Of a stretch of 64,000 bases of DNA, positions 54,210 through 63,467 are shown one piece after another (position 1 is the stretch's first letter; the number at the start of each line of letters is the position of its first letter). Source of the DNA: Sphingomonas sp. PAMC26645. Lineage in GTDB: Bacteria > Pseudomonadota > Alphaproteobacteria > Sphingomonadales > Sphingomonadaceae. The stretch lies in NCBI RefSeq assembly GCF_004795835.1, contig NZ_CP039249.1, positions 1,608,501-1,672,500 of the forward strand. Reading direction: 5' to 3'. The notes beneath the pieces are model-generated. The model searched no databases, had not been told where the DNA came from, and saw only the letters and a program-made list of their open reading frames with translations. The translations under genes were made by a program, and so were the position numbers.

Positions 54210-55453
54210 GATGGTTCTCGTGTTGCGCTGAGGCGGTCGGCCGTGGCGCCGGTGATCGTGATGCGGACGATGTCGCCGGGTATGGCGGGTTCGTCCAGCA
54301 TGACTTCTGCGAAATTGCCGATGTGCCCGCGGTCGCCGGGGCGTTCGACAAGTAGATCCTGCGACGTGCCGACCAGGGTTTGGAGCCAGTTCGCTCGCGC
54401 CGTTTCGCCGGCGTCGCGCAGGAGGGCGGCGCGGTGGCGGCGGACTTCGGGCTCGACCTGCGGCATCCGCGCGGCGGGGGTGCCTGCACGCGGCGAATAG
54501 GGGAAGATGTGCGGGTGGACGATGTGGCAGTCGTCGATCAGCGCGCGCGTGTTGGCGAACATTGCCGCGTCCTCGGTCGGGAAGCCGGCGATCAGGTCCG
54601 CGCCGATCGCGATGTCGGGGCGGGCGGTCTTGAGTCGCTCGACGAGCGCGACGCTTTCGGCGCGCGAATGGCGGCGCTTCATGCGCTTGAGGATCATGTC
54701 GTCGCCGGCCTGCAATGAGAGGTGTACGTGCGGCATGATCCGGCGCTCGGTCGTCAGCAGCGCGAAGAGGCGGTCGTCGATCTCGATGCCGTCGAGCGAG
54801 GATAGACGCAGGCGTTCGAGCGCGGGCACGTGATGTAGGATGCGTTCAACGAGGTGACCCAGCGTGGGCGCGCCGGGGAGGTCGGGGCCGTAGCTGGTGA
54901 GGTCTACGCCGGTGAGGACGATCTCGCGGTGGCCTGCGTCGACGAGGCCGGCGATCCGGTCAACGACCGCGCCCGCCGGGACCGAGCGGCTCGGGCCGCG
55001 GCCGAACGGGATCGCGCAGAAGGTGCAGCGGTGGTCGCAGCCGTTCTGGACTTCCACGAACGCGCGGGCGTGCGCTGAGAAGCTGGCGGCGAGATGCGGG
55101 GCGGTCTCGCGGACCTGCATGATGTCGGAGACGACGACCGGGGCTTCGGTTTGCCACGCTTGCGACGTGAGCTTGTCCGCATTGCCGATGACGCGGTCGA
55201 CTTCGGGCATTGCCGAGAAGCTGGCCGGGTCGATCTGCGCAGCACATCCGGTGACGACGATTTGTGCTTCGGGGCGGTCGCGTTTGGCGCGGCGGATCGC
55301 GACGCGCGTTGCCTTCACCGCGGCGTTGGTGACGGCGCAGCTGTTGACCACGACCATGTCCCGCCCGGCGACGAGCGCGCGGATGGTCTCGCTTTCGGCG
55401 ATGTTGAGGCGGCAGCCGAGGCTGATGACCTCTGGCTGCGGGGCAGATGGCAT
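54206..55453 (-). CDS. mtaB: tRNA t6A37 methylthiotransferase MtaB
   Basis: MtaB adds a methylthio group to t6A at position 37 of ANN-decoding tRNAs. The 415-residue protein has the UPF0004 cluster cysteines in ISLGCRLNIAE, VNSCAVTNAA and VTGCAAQ, the radical SAM motif GCDHRCTFCAIPFGRG, and a C-terminal TRAM-like domain. ATG at 55453; it overlaps ftsY by 4 bp. The MiaB paralogue is less likely given the GCRLN N-terminal motif. Confidence 0.93.
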   Translation of the reverse strand: MPSAPQPEVISLGCRLNIAESETIRALVAGRDMVVVNSCAVTNAAVKATRVAIRRAKRDRPEAQIVVTGCAAQIDPASFSAMPEVDRVIGNADKLTSQAWQTEAPVVVSDIMQVRETAPHLAASFSAHARAFVEVQNGCDHRCTFCAIPFGRGPSRSVPAGAVVDRIAGLVDAGHREIVLTGVDLTSYGPDLPGAPTLGHLVERILHHVPALERLRLSSLDGIEIDDRLFALLTTERRIMPHVHLSLQAGDDMILKRMKRRHSRAESVALVERLKTARPDIAIGADLIAGFPTEDAAMFANTRALIDDCHIVHPHIFPYSPRAGTPAARMPQVEPEVRRHRAALLRDAGETARANWLQTLVGTSQDLLVERPGDRGHIGNFAEVMLDEPAIPGDIVRITITGATADRLSATREPS

Positions 55454-55781
55454 GGCGCGCGATTTAGGAGGGGCGGGGGGGGAAGTCCACGGTTGGTGTT
55501 GCTGGGGGTGTGCTCGACGCCGTGTTCTTCTGCGAACGCAGGAGTTCAGGGTATCAGCCGGTGCGCTGCTTGGCCCTGGGCTCCCGCTTTCGCGGGAGAA
55601 CGGATTGGGGAGCCGCCCTCCATCTAATACCACCCCGGCGGAGGCCGGGTCCAATTGGCAGGCGTCGCTAACGACGGACGGCGCGCCGTTACTTCGACCT
55701 TTCCAATTGGGCCCCGGCCTTCGCCGGGGTGGTGTTTAGGTTGGGAAGCGAGAGACAGGCAACTAATACCGGCGCTCGCGG
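55454..55781. other. Intergenic stretch with two palindromic elements, no gene
   Basis: The stretch between mtaB and the GGDEF/EAL gene holds a diverged family A-like element (about 55523-55601, with CTCCCGCTTTCGCGGGAG) and a family C copy (55629-55733). I see no gene. Confidence 0.7.
55629..55733. repeat. Family C palindromic repeat, copy 2 (about 105 bp)
   Basis: It starts ACCACCCCGGCGGAGGCCGG and ends CCGGCCTTCGCCGGGGTGGT, with inner CCAATTGG on both sides, like the copy at 26387. Confidence 0.9.
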
Positions 55782-57458
55782 TTACCCCGCCAACCGCGGC
55801 GCAATGCCGCGAGGTGGTGGCACGCTCCGGTCGGGGCGCTGGGCCAGCAAGCGCTTCTCCGCCAGCAGCCGCCGAACCTGCGCCGCACCGAGCGGTCGCC
55901 CGTACAAATACCCCTGGCCCTTCGCGCATCCCATGCCGCGCAGGCGCTCCTCGATCGCGGCGTCCTCGATCCCCTCGGCGGTCGTCGGCAGGTTGAGGCT
56001 GTCCCCCAGCCGCACGATCGTATTCACGATCGCCATGCTCTCCGGATTATCCAGGATCGACGAGACGAAGCTCTTGTCAATCTTGATCCGGTCGAACGGC
56101 AGCGCGCGCAGATGCGCCAAGCTCGAATAGCCGGTGCCGAAATCGTCGAGCGCGAGGCGGATGCCCTGGTTCTTCAGGCTGCCCACGATCGACTGCGCGA
56201 GGGGAAGATTGTCGAACAGCGCGCTCTCGGTGATCTCGATCTCGAGCCGGCTGGCGGGAAAGCCCGTCTCGACCAGCGTCTTGATGATCTTTTGTGCGAG
56301 CCACGCATCGCGCAACTGCAGCGGCGATACGTTGACTGATAAGGTGAGTCCGGCGTCCCAATCCCGCGCGGCGGCGAACGCCTGGCGCATGATCGATAGC
56401 GACAGGTCGCCGATCAGCCCGGTTTCCTCCGCGATCGGGATGAACACGTCGGGCGCGATCATGCCGCGCGTCGGATGTTCCCAGCGCGCCAGCACCTCGA
56501 AACCGGTGATGAGGCCGGTAGTCAGGTCGACCTGCTGCTCGAAATACGGAACGACCTCCTGCGCCGGGATCGCGCTGCGGAGACCCGCTTCGAGTTCGCC
56601 ACGGAGTTGCAGCGATCGCTCCATCGAGGTGTCGAACCACGCATGGCGACTGCGCCCGGCAGTCTTGGCCGCGTGGAGCGCGATGTCGGCGTTGCGCAGC
56701 AAGGCGTCGACCGACGCGCAGTCGCGATCGGACCGGGCGATGCCGATCGAGACGCTGGTATGGATATCGACGCCGTTGGTGCGGAACGGCAAGGCGAGGC
56801 CAGCGACCATGCGCTCGGCGATCCGGTCGGCGACGTTCTCGTGCGCGGAGTCGAAGACGAATGCGCAGGCGAACTCATCTGCGCCCAGCCGAGCGAGCAG
56901 GCTGGTACCGGGCGCGATCGCTGCGATCGTTTCCGCGACATGAGCGAGCAACAGGTCGCCTACCGCATAGCCGTGCAGATCGTTGACGCTCTTGAAGTGA
57001 TCGATGTCGATCGTCAGCATGGCCATAGCCTTGCCGCGGCGGCGGGTACTGGCGAACAGTGCCGCGCCGTCTTCAGACAAGCTGCGGCGATTGAGGAAGC
57101 CGGTGAGCGGATCGCGCTGCGCCAGCGCGTGGGCATGGCGGCCGGCGTCGGACAGAATGCTCAGTTCTTCCGATAGTGCCCGATATCGGAACCAGCCGAA
57201 CAGGATCAGCGCCGCATTCAACAACAGCGCCGCGACCAGGCCGTGATCGATTACCGCATCGCTGCCGTGCCAATGTGCCAGCGCCTTGACGATGGCAGTG
57301 CCGGCGGTGCCGACGAACAGAAGCAGCGCGGCGCCTGTTACGGCGCCGGTCATGAATTCCCGACTGATGTTGCGGAGCGAAAATGTCGCCGCCGACTTTA
57401 CGGTCATGGGGTTGGCCTGTTCGGTCTCTTGCTTGGGTGGCGGTGTGGCATGCGACAC
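55782..57458 (-). CDS. GGDEF/EAL cyclic-di-GMP protein
   Basis: The 558-residue protein has two membrane helices (TGAALLLFVGTAGTAIVKAL and [15 protein letters not shown]), a GGDEF domain whose signature reads LGADEFACAF, and an EAL domain with EVLARW, SVNVSPLQL, EITES, DDFGTGYSS, KIDKSFV and AEGIED. The EAL catalytic residues look intact, while GADEF is degenerate, so a phosphodiesterase role is more likely than cyclase. The GTG at 57458 and the ATG at 57407 are both possible starts. Confidence 0.92.
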   Translation of the reverse strand: MSHATPPPKQETEQANPMTVKSAATFSLRNISREFMTGAVTGAALLLFVGTAGTAIVKALAHWHGSDAVIDHGLVAALLLNAALILFGWFRYRALSEELSILSDAGRHAHALAQRDPLTGFLNRRSLSEDGAALFASTRRRGKAMAMLTIDIDHFKSVNDLHGYAVGDLLLAHVAETIAAIAPGTSLLARLGADEFACAFVFDSAHENVADRIAERMVAGLALPFRTNGVDIHTSVSIGIARSDRDCASVDALLRNADIALHAAKTAGRSRHAWFDTSMERSLQLRGELEAGLRSAIPAQEVVPYFEQQVDLTTGLITGFEVLARWEHPTRGMIAPDVFIPIAEETGLIGDLSLSIMRQAFAAARDWDAGLTLSVNVSPLQLRDAWLAQKIIKTLVETGFPASRLEIEITESALFDNLPLAQSIVGSLKNQGIRLALDDFGTGYSSLAHLRALPFDRIKIDKSFVSSILDNPESMAIVNTIVRLGDSLNLPTTAEGIEDAAIEERLRGMGCAKGQGYLYGRPLGAAQVRRLLAEKRLLAQRPDRSVPPPRGIAPRLAG

Positions 57459-57528
57459 GTGTAGGATATGTTAAGAAGCCGTATAGGCGGGGCGGGGCGA
57501 GCCACGGGCGCGATTGACTGCGGGCATT

Positions 57529-57557
57529 CGTCATGCCGGAACAAGTCCGGGGTGACG
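57529..57557. repeat. Family D short palindrome, partial copy
   Basis: CGTCATGCCGGAACAAGTCC followed by GGGGTGACG forms a short hairpin that matches the outer arms of the longer element at 59832. It looks like a minimal or deleted copy. Confidence 0.7.
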
Positions 57558-57669
57558 GAGGAATCAGGGCAAGCCGGGACCAGTCTTGCGCTTCCACCCG
57601 GTTTCCAGTAGTGGGCCAGCCACGTTCCGTTACGGGGCGCATTGGACGAGCATCCAAGGATGCACGCTG

Positions 57670-57698
57670 GCCGGCGAGGTTTCGCCCGCCGGCGCTTT
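57670..57698 (+). terminator. GC-rich hairpin upstream of ffh
   Basis: GCCGGCG and CGCCGGC form a 7-bp stem, followed by GCTTTT. It lies about 33 bp upstream of the ffh ATG, so it could be an attenuator or a leftover terminator. The T run is short. Confidence 0.3.
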
Positions 57699-57730
57699 TG
57701 CGTTTGGTAACGGTGTATGGGAGTATTTCG

Positions 57731-59287
57731 ATGTTCGAAAGCCTGAGCGATCGACTTGGCGGCGTCTTCGACCGCCTTCGCGGCCGGGGTGCGCTGACCG
57801 AAGCGGACGTGCGTGCGGCGATGCGCGAGGTGCGCGTTGCGTTGCTCGAAGCCGACGTCGCGTTGCCCGTCGCGCGCGAGTTCGTCGAGAAGGCGACCGA
57901 GAAGGCGATCGGCCAGAACGTCCTGCGCTCGGTCACGCCGGGGCAGCAGGTCGTCAAGATCGTCAGCGATGCGCTGGTCGAGATGCTCGGCTCGGATGCC
58001 GTCGAGCTGGAGCTGGGTGTCACGCCGCCCGCCGTGATCATGATGGTCGGTCTCCAGGGTTCGGGCAAGACGACCACGACCGCCAAGATCGCCAAGCGGC
58101 TGGCGGCGGGGCAGGCCAATTTCGGACAGGCCGGTCGCGAGCGCAAGAAGGTGCTGATGGCGTCGCTCGACGTCAATCGCCCGAACGCGCAGGAGCAGCT
58201 GGCGACGCTCGGCACGCAGATCGACGTCGCGACTCTGCCGATCGTGCAGGGCCAGCAGCCGGTCGATATCGCCCGTCGCGCGATGCAGGCGGCCAAGCTG
58301 CAGGGCTATGACGTCCTGATGCTCGATACCGCGGGTCGACTCCATGTCGACCAGGCGTTGATGGACGAGATGAAGGCGGTCGCCGACGTTGCGAACCCGG
58401 CTGAGATTCTGCTCGTCGTCGACTCGCTGACCGGCCAGGATGCGGTCAACGTCGCGCAGAACTTCAGCGATCAGGTGCCGCTGACGGGTATCGTGCTGAC
58501 CCGGATGGACGGCGATGCCCGAGGCGGCGCGGCGCTGTCGATGCGCGCGGTCACCGGCAAGCCGATCAAGTTCGCAGGGACCGGCGAGAAGCTCGATGCG
58601 CTCGAGGCGTTTCATCCCGAGCGCGTTGCCGGGCGCATCCTCGGCATGGGCGACGTCGTCAGCCTGGTCGAGCGTGCCGCGGAGTCGATCCAGGCCGAAG
58701 ACGCCGAGCGCATGGCCGCCAAGATGGCCAAGGGTCAGTTCGACATGAACGACCTGCGTGCCCAGCTGGCGCAGATGCAGCGGATGGGCGGGCTCGGCGC
58801 GTTGGCGGGGATGATCCCCGGCATGAAGAAGGCGCAGGGCGCGGTCGCGTCGGTCGGTGGCGAAAAGGTGCTGGTGCACATGGACGCGATGATCGGATCG
58901 ATGACGATCAAGGAGCGCAACAAGCCCGAACTGATCAACGCCAAGCGCAAGATCCGCATCGCCAAGGGCTCCGGGACGACCGTCCAGGAGGTCAACAAGC
59001 TGCTCAAGATGCACCTCGAAATGTCGACCGCCATGAAGAAGATCAAGAAGATGGGCGGCATGAAGGGCATGATGGCGATGCTCGGCAAGGGTGGCATGGG
59101 CGGCGGTCTTGGCGGCATCGGCAATGCGATCGGCGGGCCGCAGATGGGCGACATGCTCAACAAGGCTGGCGCTGGTGGCCTCCCGGGCGGTGGCGGCGGT
59201 ATGGGCGGCGGCGGTCTGCCGGGGCTTGGTGGCCCCAAGATGCCGCAGATGCCTGCTGGTTTCGACGATTTTCTGAAGAAGAAATAA
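57731..59287 (+). CDS. ffh: Signal recognition particle protein Ffh
   Basis: Ffh binds signal sequences at the ribosome and, with FtsY, targets proteins to the membrane. The 518-residue protein has the NG domain (GLQGSGKTTTTAKIAKRL, DTAGRLHVDQ, TRMDGDARGG) and a methionine-rich M domain (MIPGMKKAQ, MTIKERNKPELINAKRKIRI) ending in a glycine-rich tail. ATG at 57731; rpsP follows 68 bp later. The 4.5S RNA was not found in the window. Confidence 0.96.
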   Translation: MFESLSDRLGGVFDRLRGRGALTEADVRAAMREVRVALLEADVALPVAREFVEKATEKAIGQNVLRSVTPGQQVVKIVSDALVEMLGSDAVELELGVTPPAVIMMVGLQGSGKTTTTAKIAKRLAAGQANFGQAGRERKKVLMASLDVNRPNAQEQLATLGTQIDVATLPIVQGQQPVDIARRAMQAAKLQGYDVLMLDTAGRLHVDQALMDEMKAVADVANPAEILLVVDSLTGQDAVNVAQNFSDQVPLTGIVLTRMDGDARGGAALSMRAVTGKPIKFAGTGEKLDALEAFHPERVAGRILGMGDVVSLVERAAESIQAEDAERMAAKMAKGQFDMNDLRAQLAQMQRMGGLGALAGMIPGMKKAQGAVASVGGEKVLVHMDAMIGSMTIKERNKPELINAKRKIRIAKGSGTTVQEVNKLLKMHLEMSTAMKKIKKMGGMKGMMAMLGKGGMGGGLGGIGNAIGGPQMGDMLNKAGAGGLPGGGGGMGGGGLPGLGGPKMPQMPAGFDDFLKKK

Positions 59288-59355
59288 CCTCCTTATCCAA
59301 CCACGACACCTCGGCTCGCGCCGGGGACTCTATCTAGAAGACGAAGGAAAATATC

Positions 59356-59784
59356 ATGGCAATCAACATTCGCCTCGCGCGCGGTGGCTCCAAGAAGCGT
59401 CCTTACTACAAGATCGTCGTTGCCGATGCGCGTTCGCCGCGCGATGGCCGCTTCATCGAGAAGATCGGCAACTACAACCCGCTCCTCGCCAAGGACAACG
59501 AGCAGCGCGTGCAGCTCGACGCCGACCGCGCGAAGCATTGGCTGAGCGTCGGCGCGCAGCCGACCGACCGCGTCGCGCGCTTCCTCGACCAGGCTGGCGT
59601 GCTCGAGCGTTCGGCTCGAAACAACCCGAACAAGGGCAAGCCCGGCGAGAAGGCCACCGAGCGCGCTGAAGAGCGTGCGACCAAGGCGGCTGAAGCTGCC
59701 GAGGCTGAGGCCGCTGCGAAGGCTGCACCTGCTGCCGAAGCAGAAGCTCCTGCTGCTACCGAGACCGAAGAAGCCGCTTCGTAA
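59356..59784 (+). CDS. rpsP: 30S ribosomal protein S16
   Basis: S16 is needed for 30S assembly. The 142-residue product begins [20 protein letters not shown], matching the family through [20 protein letters not shown]; a Glu/Ala-rich C-terminal extension of about 55 residues is longer than in E. coli but common in alphaproteobacteria. It heads the rpsP-rimM-trmD-rplS group. Confidence 0.97.
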   Translation: MAINIRLARGGSKKRPYYKIVVADARSPRDGRFIEKIGNYNPLLAKDNEQRVQLDADRAKHWLSVGAQPTDRVARFLDQAGVLERSARNNPNKGKPGEKATERAEERATKAAEAAEAEAAAKAAPAAEAEAPAATETEEAAS

Positions 59785-60025
59785 GACAGCGCTTCTGGAG
59801 TGGGGCAGGGCGTGATCGTCCTATCCCTCTCCGTCATGCCGGGCTTGTTCCGGCATCCACCCGTCCGCGGACCCGATAGACTGGGGTACGCGGAACGGTG
59901 GACCCCGGAACAGGTCCGGGGTGACGACGGGCGGGAGGCAACCTCCGCTCCGACTACGGGTCGCAAACCGCACCCGATCGGCCGTTCGTGCGTTCTTCCT
60001 CGGTAACCCCGAACAGGAGCGCATG
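59785..60025. other. Intergenic stretch containing a family D repeat
   Basis: Between rpsP and the rimM region lies the 95-bp palindrome at 59832-59926 and no convincing gene. Confidence 0.6.
59832..59926. repeat. Family D palindromic repeat (95 bp)
   Basis: CGTCATGCCGGGCTTGTTCC on the left pairs with GGAACAGGTCCGGGGTGACG on the right, with inner CCGCGGACCCGATAGACT and pairing GGTACGCGGAAC arms. A short copy is at 57529. It separates rpsP from rimM. Confidence 0.85.
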
Positions 60026-60166
60026 ATGGCCCCCGAATCCCACCCCCGCACAGCCCCCGCACCCGAGGACATCGAAGATGCCACCAACCAAGGCGTCTCC
60101 GCCGACGACCCCGCCGAAGGCTCCGACGACACTCCCGGTCGCGATCAAGGCTCCGCGCAAGGCTGA
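60026..60166 (+). CDS. Possible small acidic leader peptide before rimM
   Basis: A 46-codon frame (MAPESHPRTAPAPEDIEDAT...) is preceded by AGGAG (60015-60019) with 6-base spacing and has high GC at third positions. Its TGA is one base before the GTG at 60168 proposed for rimM, so it could couple to it. It may instead be noise, or rimM may start further upstream in another frame at 60078. Confidence 0.3.
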   Translation: MAPESHPRTAPAPEDIEDATNQGVSADDPAEGSDDTPGRDQGSAQG

Positions 60167-60167
60167 C

Positions 60168-60644
60168 GTGACGCTCGCCGTCGTCATCGGTGCGCACGGC
60201 ATCGGTGGCGAAGTGCGGCTCAAGGTCTTCGCCGAGAATTTCGGCAGCTATAAGAGCTTCAACAATGGCGCGCTGTCGCTGAAGTCCGCGCGCAACGGTA
60301 ACAACGGCATGATCGCGCGCTTCGCCGAGGTCGCCGATCGCAACGCTGCCGAGGCGATGCGCGGAACCGAGCTGACGGTGCCACGGTCGTCGCTGCCGCC
60401 GCTGGAAGACGGCGAATATTATCACACGGATGTGATTGGGCTCGATGTCGTCTCGACCGATGGCGAGGCGATCGGGCGCGTCGTTGCTATCGACAATTTC
60501 GGTGCGGGCGACGTGATCGAGATCGAACGCCCCGCTGTGGACGACAAGCCAGGCAAGCGCTTCATGATACCGATGCGCCCTGAAGCGGTTCCCGAATGGG
60601 ATGCCGACCGGCTTATCGTCGAGGCTTCGTTCGCGGCTGAGTAA
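60168..60644 (+). CDS. rimM: Ribosome maturation factor RimM
   Basis: RimM assists 30S head maturation, binding S19. The 158-residue product starts MTLAVVIGAHGIGGEVRLKV, matching the family's short N-terminus, then YYHTDVIGLDVV (PRC barrel) and a conserved IPMRPEAVPEWD tail. The GTG at 60168 has AAGG about 5 bases upstream. An in-frame ATG at 60078 would add a Pro/Lys-rich leader of 30 residues. The next gene on this strand, trmD, is separated by an antisense insertion. Confidence 0.9.
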   Translation: MTLAVVIGAHGIGGEVRLKVFAENFGSYKSFNNGALSLKSARNGNNGMIARFAEVADRNAAEAMRGTELTVPRSSLPPLEDGEYYHTDVIGLDVVSTDGEAIGRVVAIDNFGAGDVIEIERPAVDDKPGKRFMIPMRPEAVPEWDADRLIVEASFAAE

Positions 60645-60671
60645 GCCTTGTTCTCCCAAGTCGAGCAGCGA

Positions 60672-61577
60672 TTATCGCCGCAGTGGTCGCTGCTCGGCGA
60701 GCATGTTGCGGATCGTCGTGGCGGCAACGCCGGCTTCGCCCATCGCGTGACTGATCTGGTCGAGCCCCTTCACCACGTCTCCGGCTGCGAACAGGCCGGG
60801 GATCGAGGTGCGCTGATGCGAGTCGACTTCCAGGCACCCGTCCTCGGATGCGCGTGCGCCTGCTGCGACGGCCAGTTCCGAACGGATGACAGATCCGAGC
60901 GCTGGATAGATGCTGTCGAACGACAACCGCCCTTCGACCGTGTCGAGCGCCAGCTTGTCGGCCTCTATCGCATAGTTGCCGCAGGGACCACCGACGCGGA
61001 CGATTCCGGCTTCGTCTAGCGCCGCTTCGCATGCCGGATCGAGATCGTGGCTCCCCTCGGGCGCGATCAGCGTCACGTCCTTTGTGTAACCGCGCAGGAA
61101 CAGGGCCTCGCGCATGCCGTGGTCGCCGGTGCCGATGATGCCTACGCGCTTGTCGGTGACTTCGTAGCCGTCGCAGATCGGGCAGTAGCGGAGTAACCCC
61201 GCTTCTAGCGCTTCGTCGTGGATCGCGTCGGGCATGTCGGGGCGGTTGTTCACGACTCCGGTGGCGAGCAGCACGCTCCGGGCTCGCGCGCGGCGGTCGC
61301 CGAGCCGTACGGTGAAGCCGTCGTCGTCGACCTCGATCGCATCGACCCTCATGCCCTCGCGCACTGCACCGTAAGTCTCCGCCTGTGCCAGCATCCGTGC
61401 TAGCAGGTCCGTGCCGCGGATGCCTTCGGGATAGCCGGCATGGTTGTGCGTGCACGGGATCAGCGCGGCGCGACTGCTGCCGCAATCGAACAGGCGGATC
61501 GAGAGGTGGAACCGGGCGAGATAGATGGCTGCGGTCAGGCCTGCCGGGCCGGCGCCGATGATGATGCAATCGTCCAT
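60672..61577 (-). CDS. Thioredoxin reductase-like FAD/NAD(P) oxidoreductase
   Basis: The 301-residue protein has FAD loop [19 protein letters not shown] at the N-terminus, the redox CxxC as [10 protein letters not shown], an NAD(P) loop ([17 protein letters not shown]) and a C-terminal [20 protein letters not shown]. Classical TrxB has CATC, so the CPIC form points to a related subfamily. It lies antisense between rimM and trmD. Confidence 0.88.
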   Translation of the reverse strand: MDDCIIIGAGPAGLTAAIYLARFHLSIRLFDCGSSRAALIPCTHNHAGYPEGIRGTDLLARMLAQAETYGAVREGMRVDAIEVDDDGFTVRLGDRRARARSVLLATGVVNNRPDMPDAIHDEALEAGLLRYCPICDGYEVTDKRVGIIGTGDHGMREALFLRGYTKDVTLIAPEGSHDLDPACEAALDEAGIVRVGGPCGNYAIEADKLALDTVEGRLSFDSIYPALGSVIRSELAVAAGARASEDGCLEVDSHQRTSIPGLFAAGDVVKGLDQISHAMGEAGVAATTIRNMLAEQRPLRR

Positions 61578-61685
61578 CCGCGGCGAGCGTTTCGGCAGCG
61601 TAATTGTTCCGTCGCTCCGATCCGTATAGGTGCTGGGCGCATTCGGCGCCACGTGCTGGCGCAAACGCATAGAGAATTGGACGCT

Positions 61686-62417
61686 GTGACTTTCGCTGCC
61701 ACGATATTGACGCTGTATCCGGAGATGTTTCCGGGGCCGCTGGGGACGTCGCTTGCGGGCCGGGCGCTGGGGGAGGGGCGGTGGTCTTGTTCGCCGGTGC
61801 AGATCCGGGACTTTGCTACCGACAAGCACAAGTCGGTGGATGATACGCCAGCGGGGGGCGGGGCGGGGATGGTGCTGCGGGCTGACGTGGTGGCCTCGGC
61901 GATCGACAGCGTTACGGATGGGCGGCCGGTGCTGGCGATGACTCCTCGGGGGAAGCCGCTCACCCAGGAGCGGGTGCGCGAGCTCGCGCAGGGCCCCGGA
62001 GTTACCATTCTCTGTGGCCGGTTCGAGGGGTTCGACGAACGGCTGTTCGAGGCGCGGGAGATCGAGGAGGTCTCGATCGGCGACTACATTCTGTCGGGTG
62101 GCGAGATGGGCGCGCTGGTGCTGCTCGATGCTTGCATTCGGCTGCTGCCCGGCGTAATGGGCGCGGCTTCTAGTGGGGATGACGAGAGCTTCGAAACGGG
62201 GCTGCTCGAATATCCGCACTATACCCGACCTCAGATATGGGAAGGGCGCGCGATCCCGCAGGTGCTGCGATCGGGGGATCACGCGAAGATCGCTGCATGG
62301 CGCAAACGCCGCGCGGAGATCGATACACGGTCACGGCGACCGGACCTTTGGGAGCGCCATGAGGGCGTTCGGGTCCAGTCGCCCTCTGGCGCGCAGCGAC
62401 ACGAGGACGAGACATGA
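61686..62417 (+). CDS. trmD: tRNA (guanine-N1-)-methyltransferase TrmD
   Basis: TrmD methylates G37 of several tRNAs, preventing frameshifts. The 243-residue protein has [20 protein letters not shown], the knot segment [11 protein letters not shown] and [21 protein letters not shown]. The GTG at 61686 has GGAC about 6 bases upstream. Because an antisense gene precedes it, trmD needs its own promoter. It overlaps rplS by 4 bp. Confidence 0.95.
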   Translation: MTFAATILTLYPEMFPGPLGTSLAGRALGEGRWSCSPVQIRDFATDKHKSVDDTPAGGGAGMVLRADVVASAIDSVTDGRPVLAMTPRGKPLTQERVRELAQGPGVTILCGRFEGFDERLFEAREIEEVSIGDYILSGGEMGALVLLDACIRLLPGVMGAASSGDDESFETGLLEYPHYTRPQIWEGRAIPQVLRSGDHAKIAAWRKRRAEIDTRSRRPDLWERHEGVRVQSPSGAQRHEDET

Positions 62418-62806
62418 ACCTGTTGCAGACGATCGAAGCCGAGAACATCGCGAAGTTCCTGGCCAATAAGACGATCCCCGATTTCCGCCCCGGCGACACG
62501 CTGAAGGTTGGCGTGAAGGTCGTCGAAGGCGAGCGCACGCGTATTCAGAACTACGAGGGCGTGTGCATCGCGCGCTCGAACAAGGGCATGGGCTCGAACT
62601 TCACCGTGCGGAAGATGAGCTTCGGCGAGGGCGTCGAGCGCGTCTTCCCGCTCTACTCGCCGAACGTCGATTCGATCGAAGTCGTCCGCAAGGGCGCCGT
62701 GCGTCGCGCCAAGCTGTATTACCTGCGTGGCCGTACCGGCAAGGCAGCACGTATCGCCGAGCGTCGCGACATGCGCCCTGCCAAGGGCACCGCAGCCGCC
62801 GAGTAA
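62414..62806 (+). CDS. rplS: 50S ribosomal protein L19
   Basis: L19 sits at the 30S-50S interface. The 130-residue product has [20 protein letters not shown] and the late [15 protein letters not shown] segment. The ATG overlaps the trmD stop by 4 bp (ATGA). A strong terminator follows at 62831. Confidence 0.97.
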   Translation: MNLLQTIEAENIAKFLANKTIPDFRPGDTLKVGVKVVEGERTRIQNYEGVCIARSNKGMGSNFTVRKMSFGEGVERVFPLYSPNVDSIEVVRKGAVRRAKLYYLRGRTGKAARIAERRDMRPAKGTAAAE

Positions 62807-62830
62807 TCGGAGCCTGCTGGAGTTGGAGAA

Positions 62831-62863
62831 GGGCGCGGGGGCGATGGTCCCCGCGCCCTTTTT
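62831..62863 (+). terminator. Intrinsic terminator of rplS
   Basis: GGGCGCGGGG and CCCCGCGCCC form a perfect 10-bp stem with an 8-base loop, followed by five T. It ends the rplS transcript. Confidence 0.95.
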
Positions 62864-63174
62864 CGTTGTGCGCCTGAAATCAGTGTCTTGCGCCGATGCT
62901 GCAGTGCGGAAGTTCACAGTCTCACAGCGTTCTACACATCGCCCGATATGGGGGCCGATAGGGGCGTTTTGGGCCGAGATGATGTATGCGGGATAGGCGA
63001 GGTTGGGCATCCGCTGAGGGTGCGCTCCGAGGCGCGTGTAGGACAGCGGATTAGCACGTCGGCTGGCGGCGCTGTGGTGGTGCCTGCACGCCTCCTCTGT
63101 CCTTCGGAGCATGGGGGCGGTGATTTGGTCGGACAGGGGCGCACATTTCTCCGTAGGCGCGACTTGCGCTTCCT

Positions 63175-63229
63175 TGTTCTCCCGCGAAGGCGGGAGCCCA
63201 GTCTGGGTCCCCGCCTTCGCGGGGAAACA
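63175..63229. repeat. Family A palindromic repeat, copy 5 (55 bp)
   Basis: It starts TGTTCTCCCGCGAAGGCGGG and ends CTTCGCGGGGAAACA. It lies in the repeat-rich gap after rplS. Confidence 0.9.
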
Positions 63230-63307
63230 ACTCTTGCTGGCGGATTGGGATCGCCGCCTGCTTGGGCTGTACGGACCTTGCCACGCTGAGCGCGCTCGCG
63301 TGGACTT

Positions 63308-63341
63308 GCCCCACCCCGACCCTCCCCTGAAGGGGAGGGAG
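63308..63341. repeat. Family E short palindrome, copy 4
   Basis: CCCCACCCCGACCCTCCCCT is followed by GAAGGGGAGGGAG; the CTCCCC/GGGGAG stem matches other family E copies, but only one half of the long form is present. Confidence 0.65.
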
Positions 63342-63467
63342 TTTTCGTCGTACCACCATGCAATTTCGGCGCGTCACGCAACGTACTGACATCCCCGCGC
63401 GGGCGGGGAGCCCTCTCCTCCGGACTTATGATCACATTGCGCCACGGAGCGCAGCTCAAGGAATGGA

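Noticed and set aside
57404..59014. Open frame of about 536 codons opposite ffh
   Set aside because: Antisense shadow of ffh; no protein family motif.
63051..63459. Overlapping open frames on both strands in the repeat-rich gap
   Set aside because: They are assembled from translated repeats (peptides such as SREGGSPVW and PAFAGE) and have no independent support.
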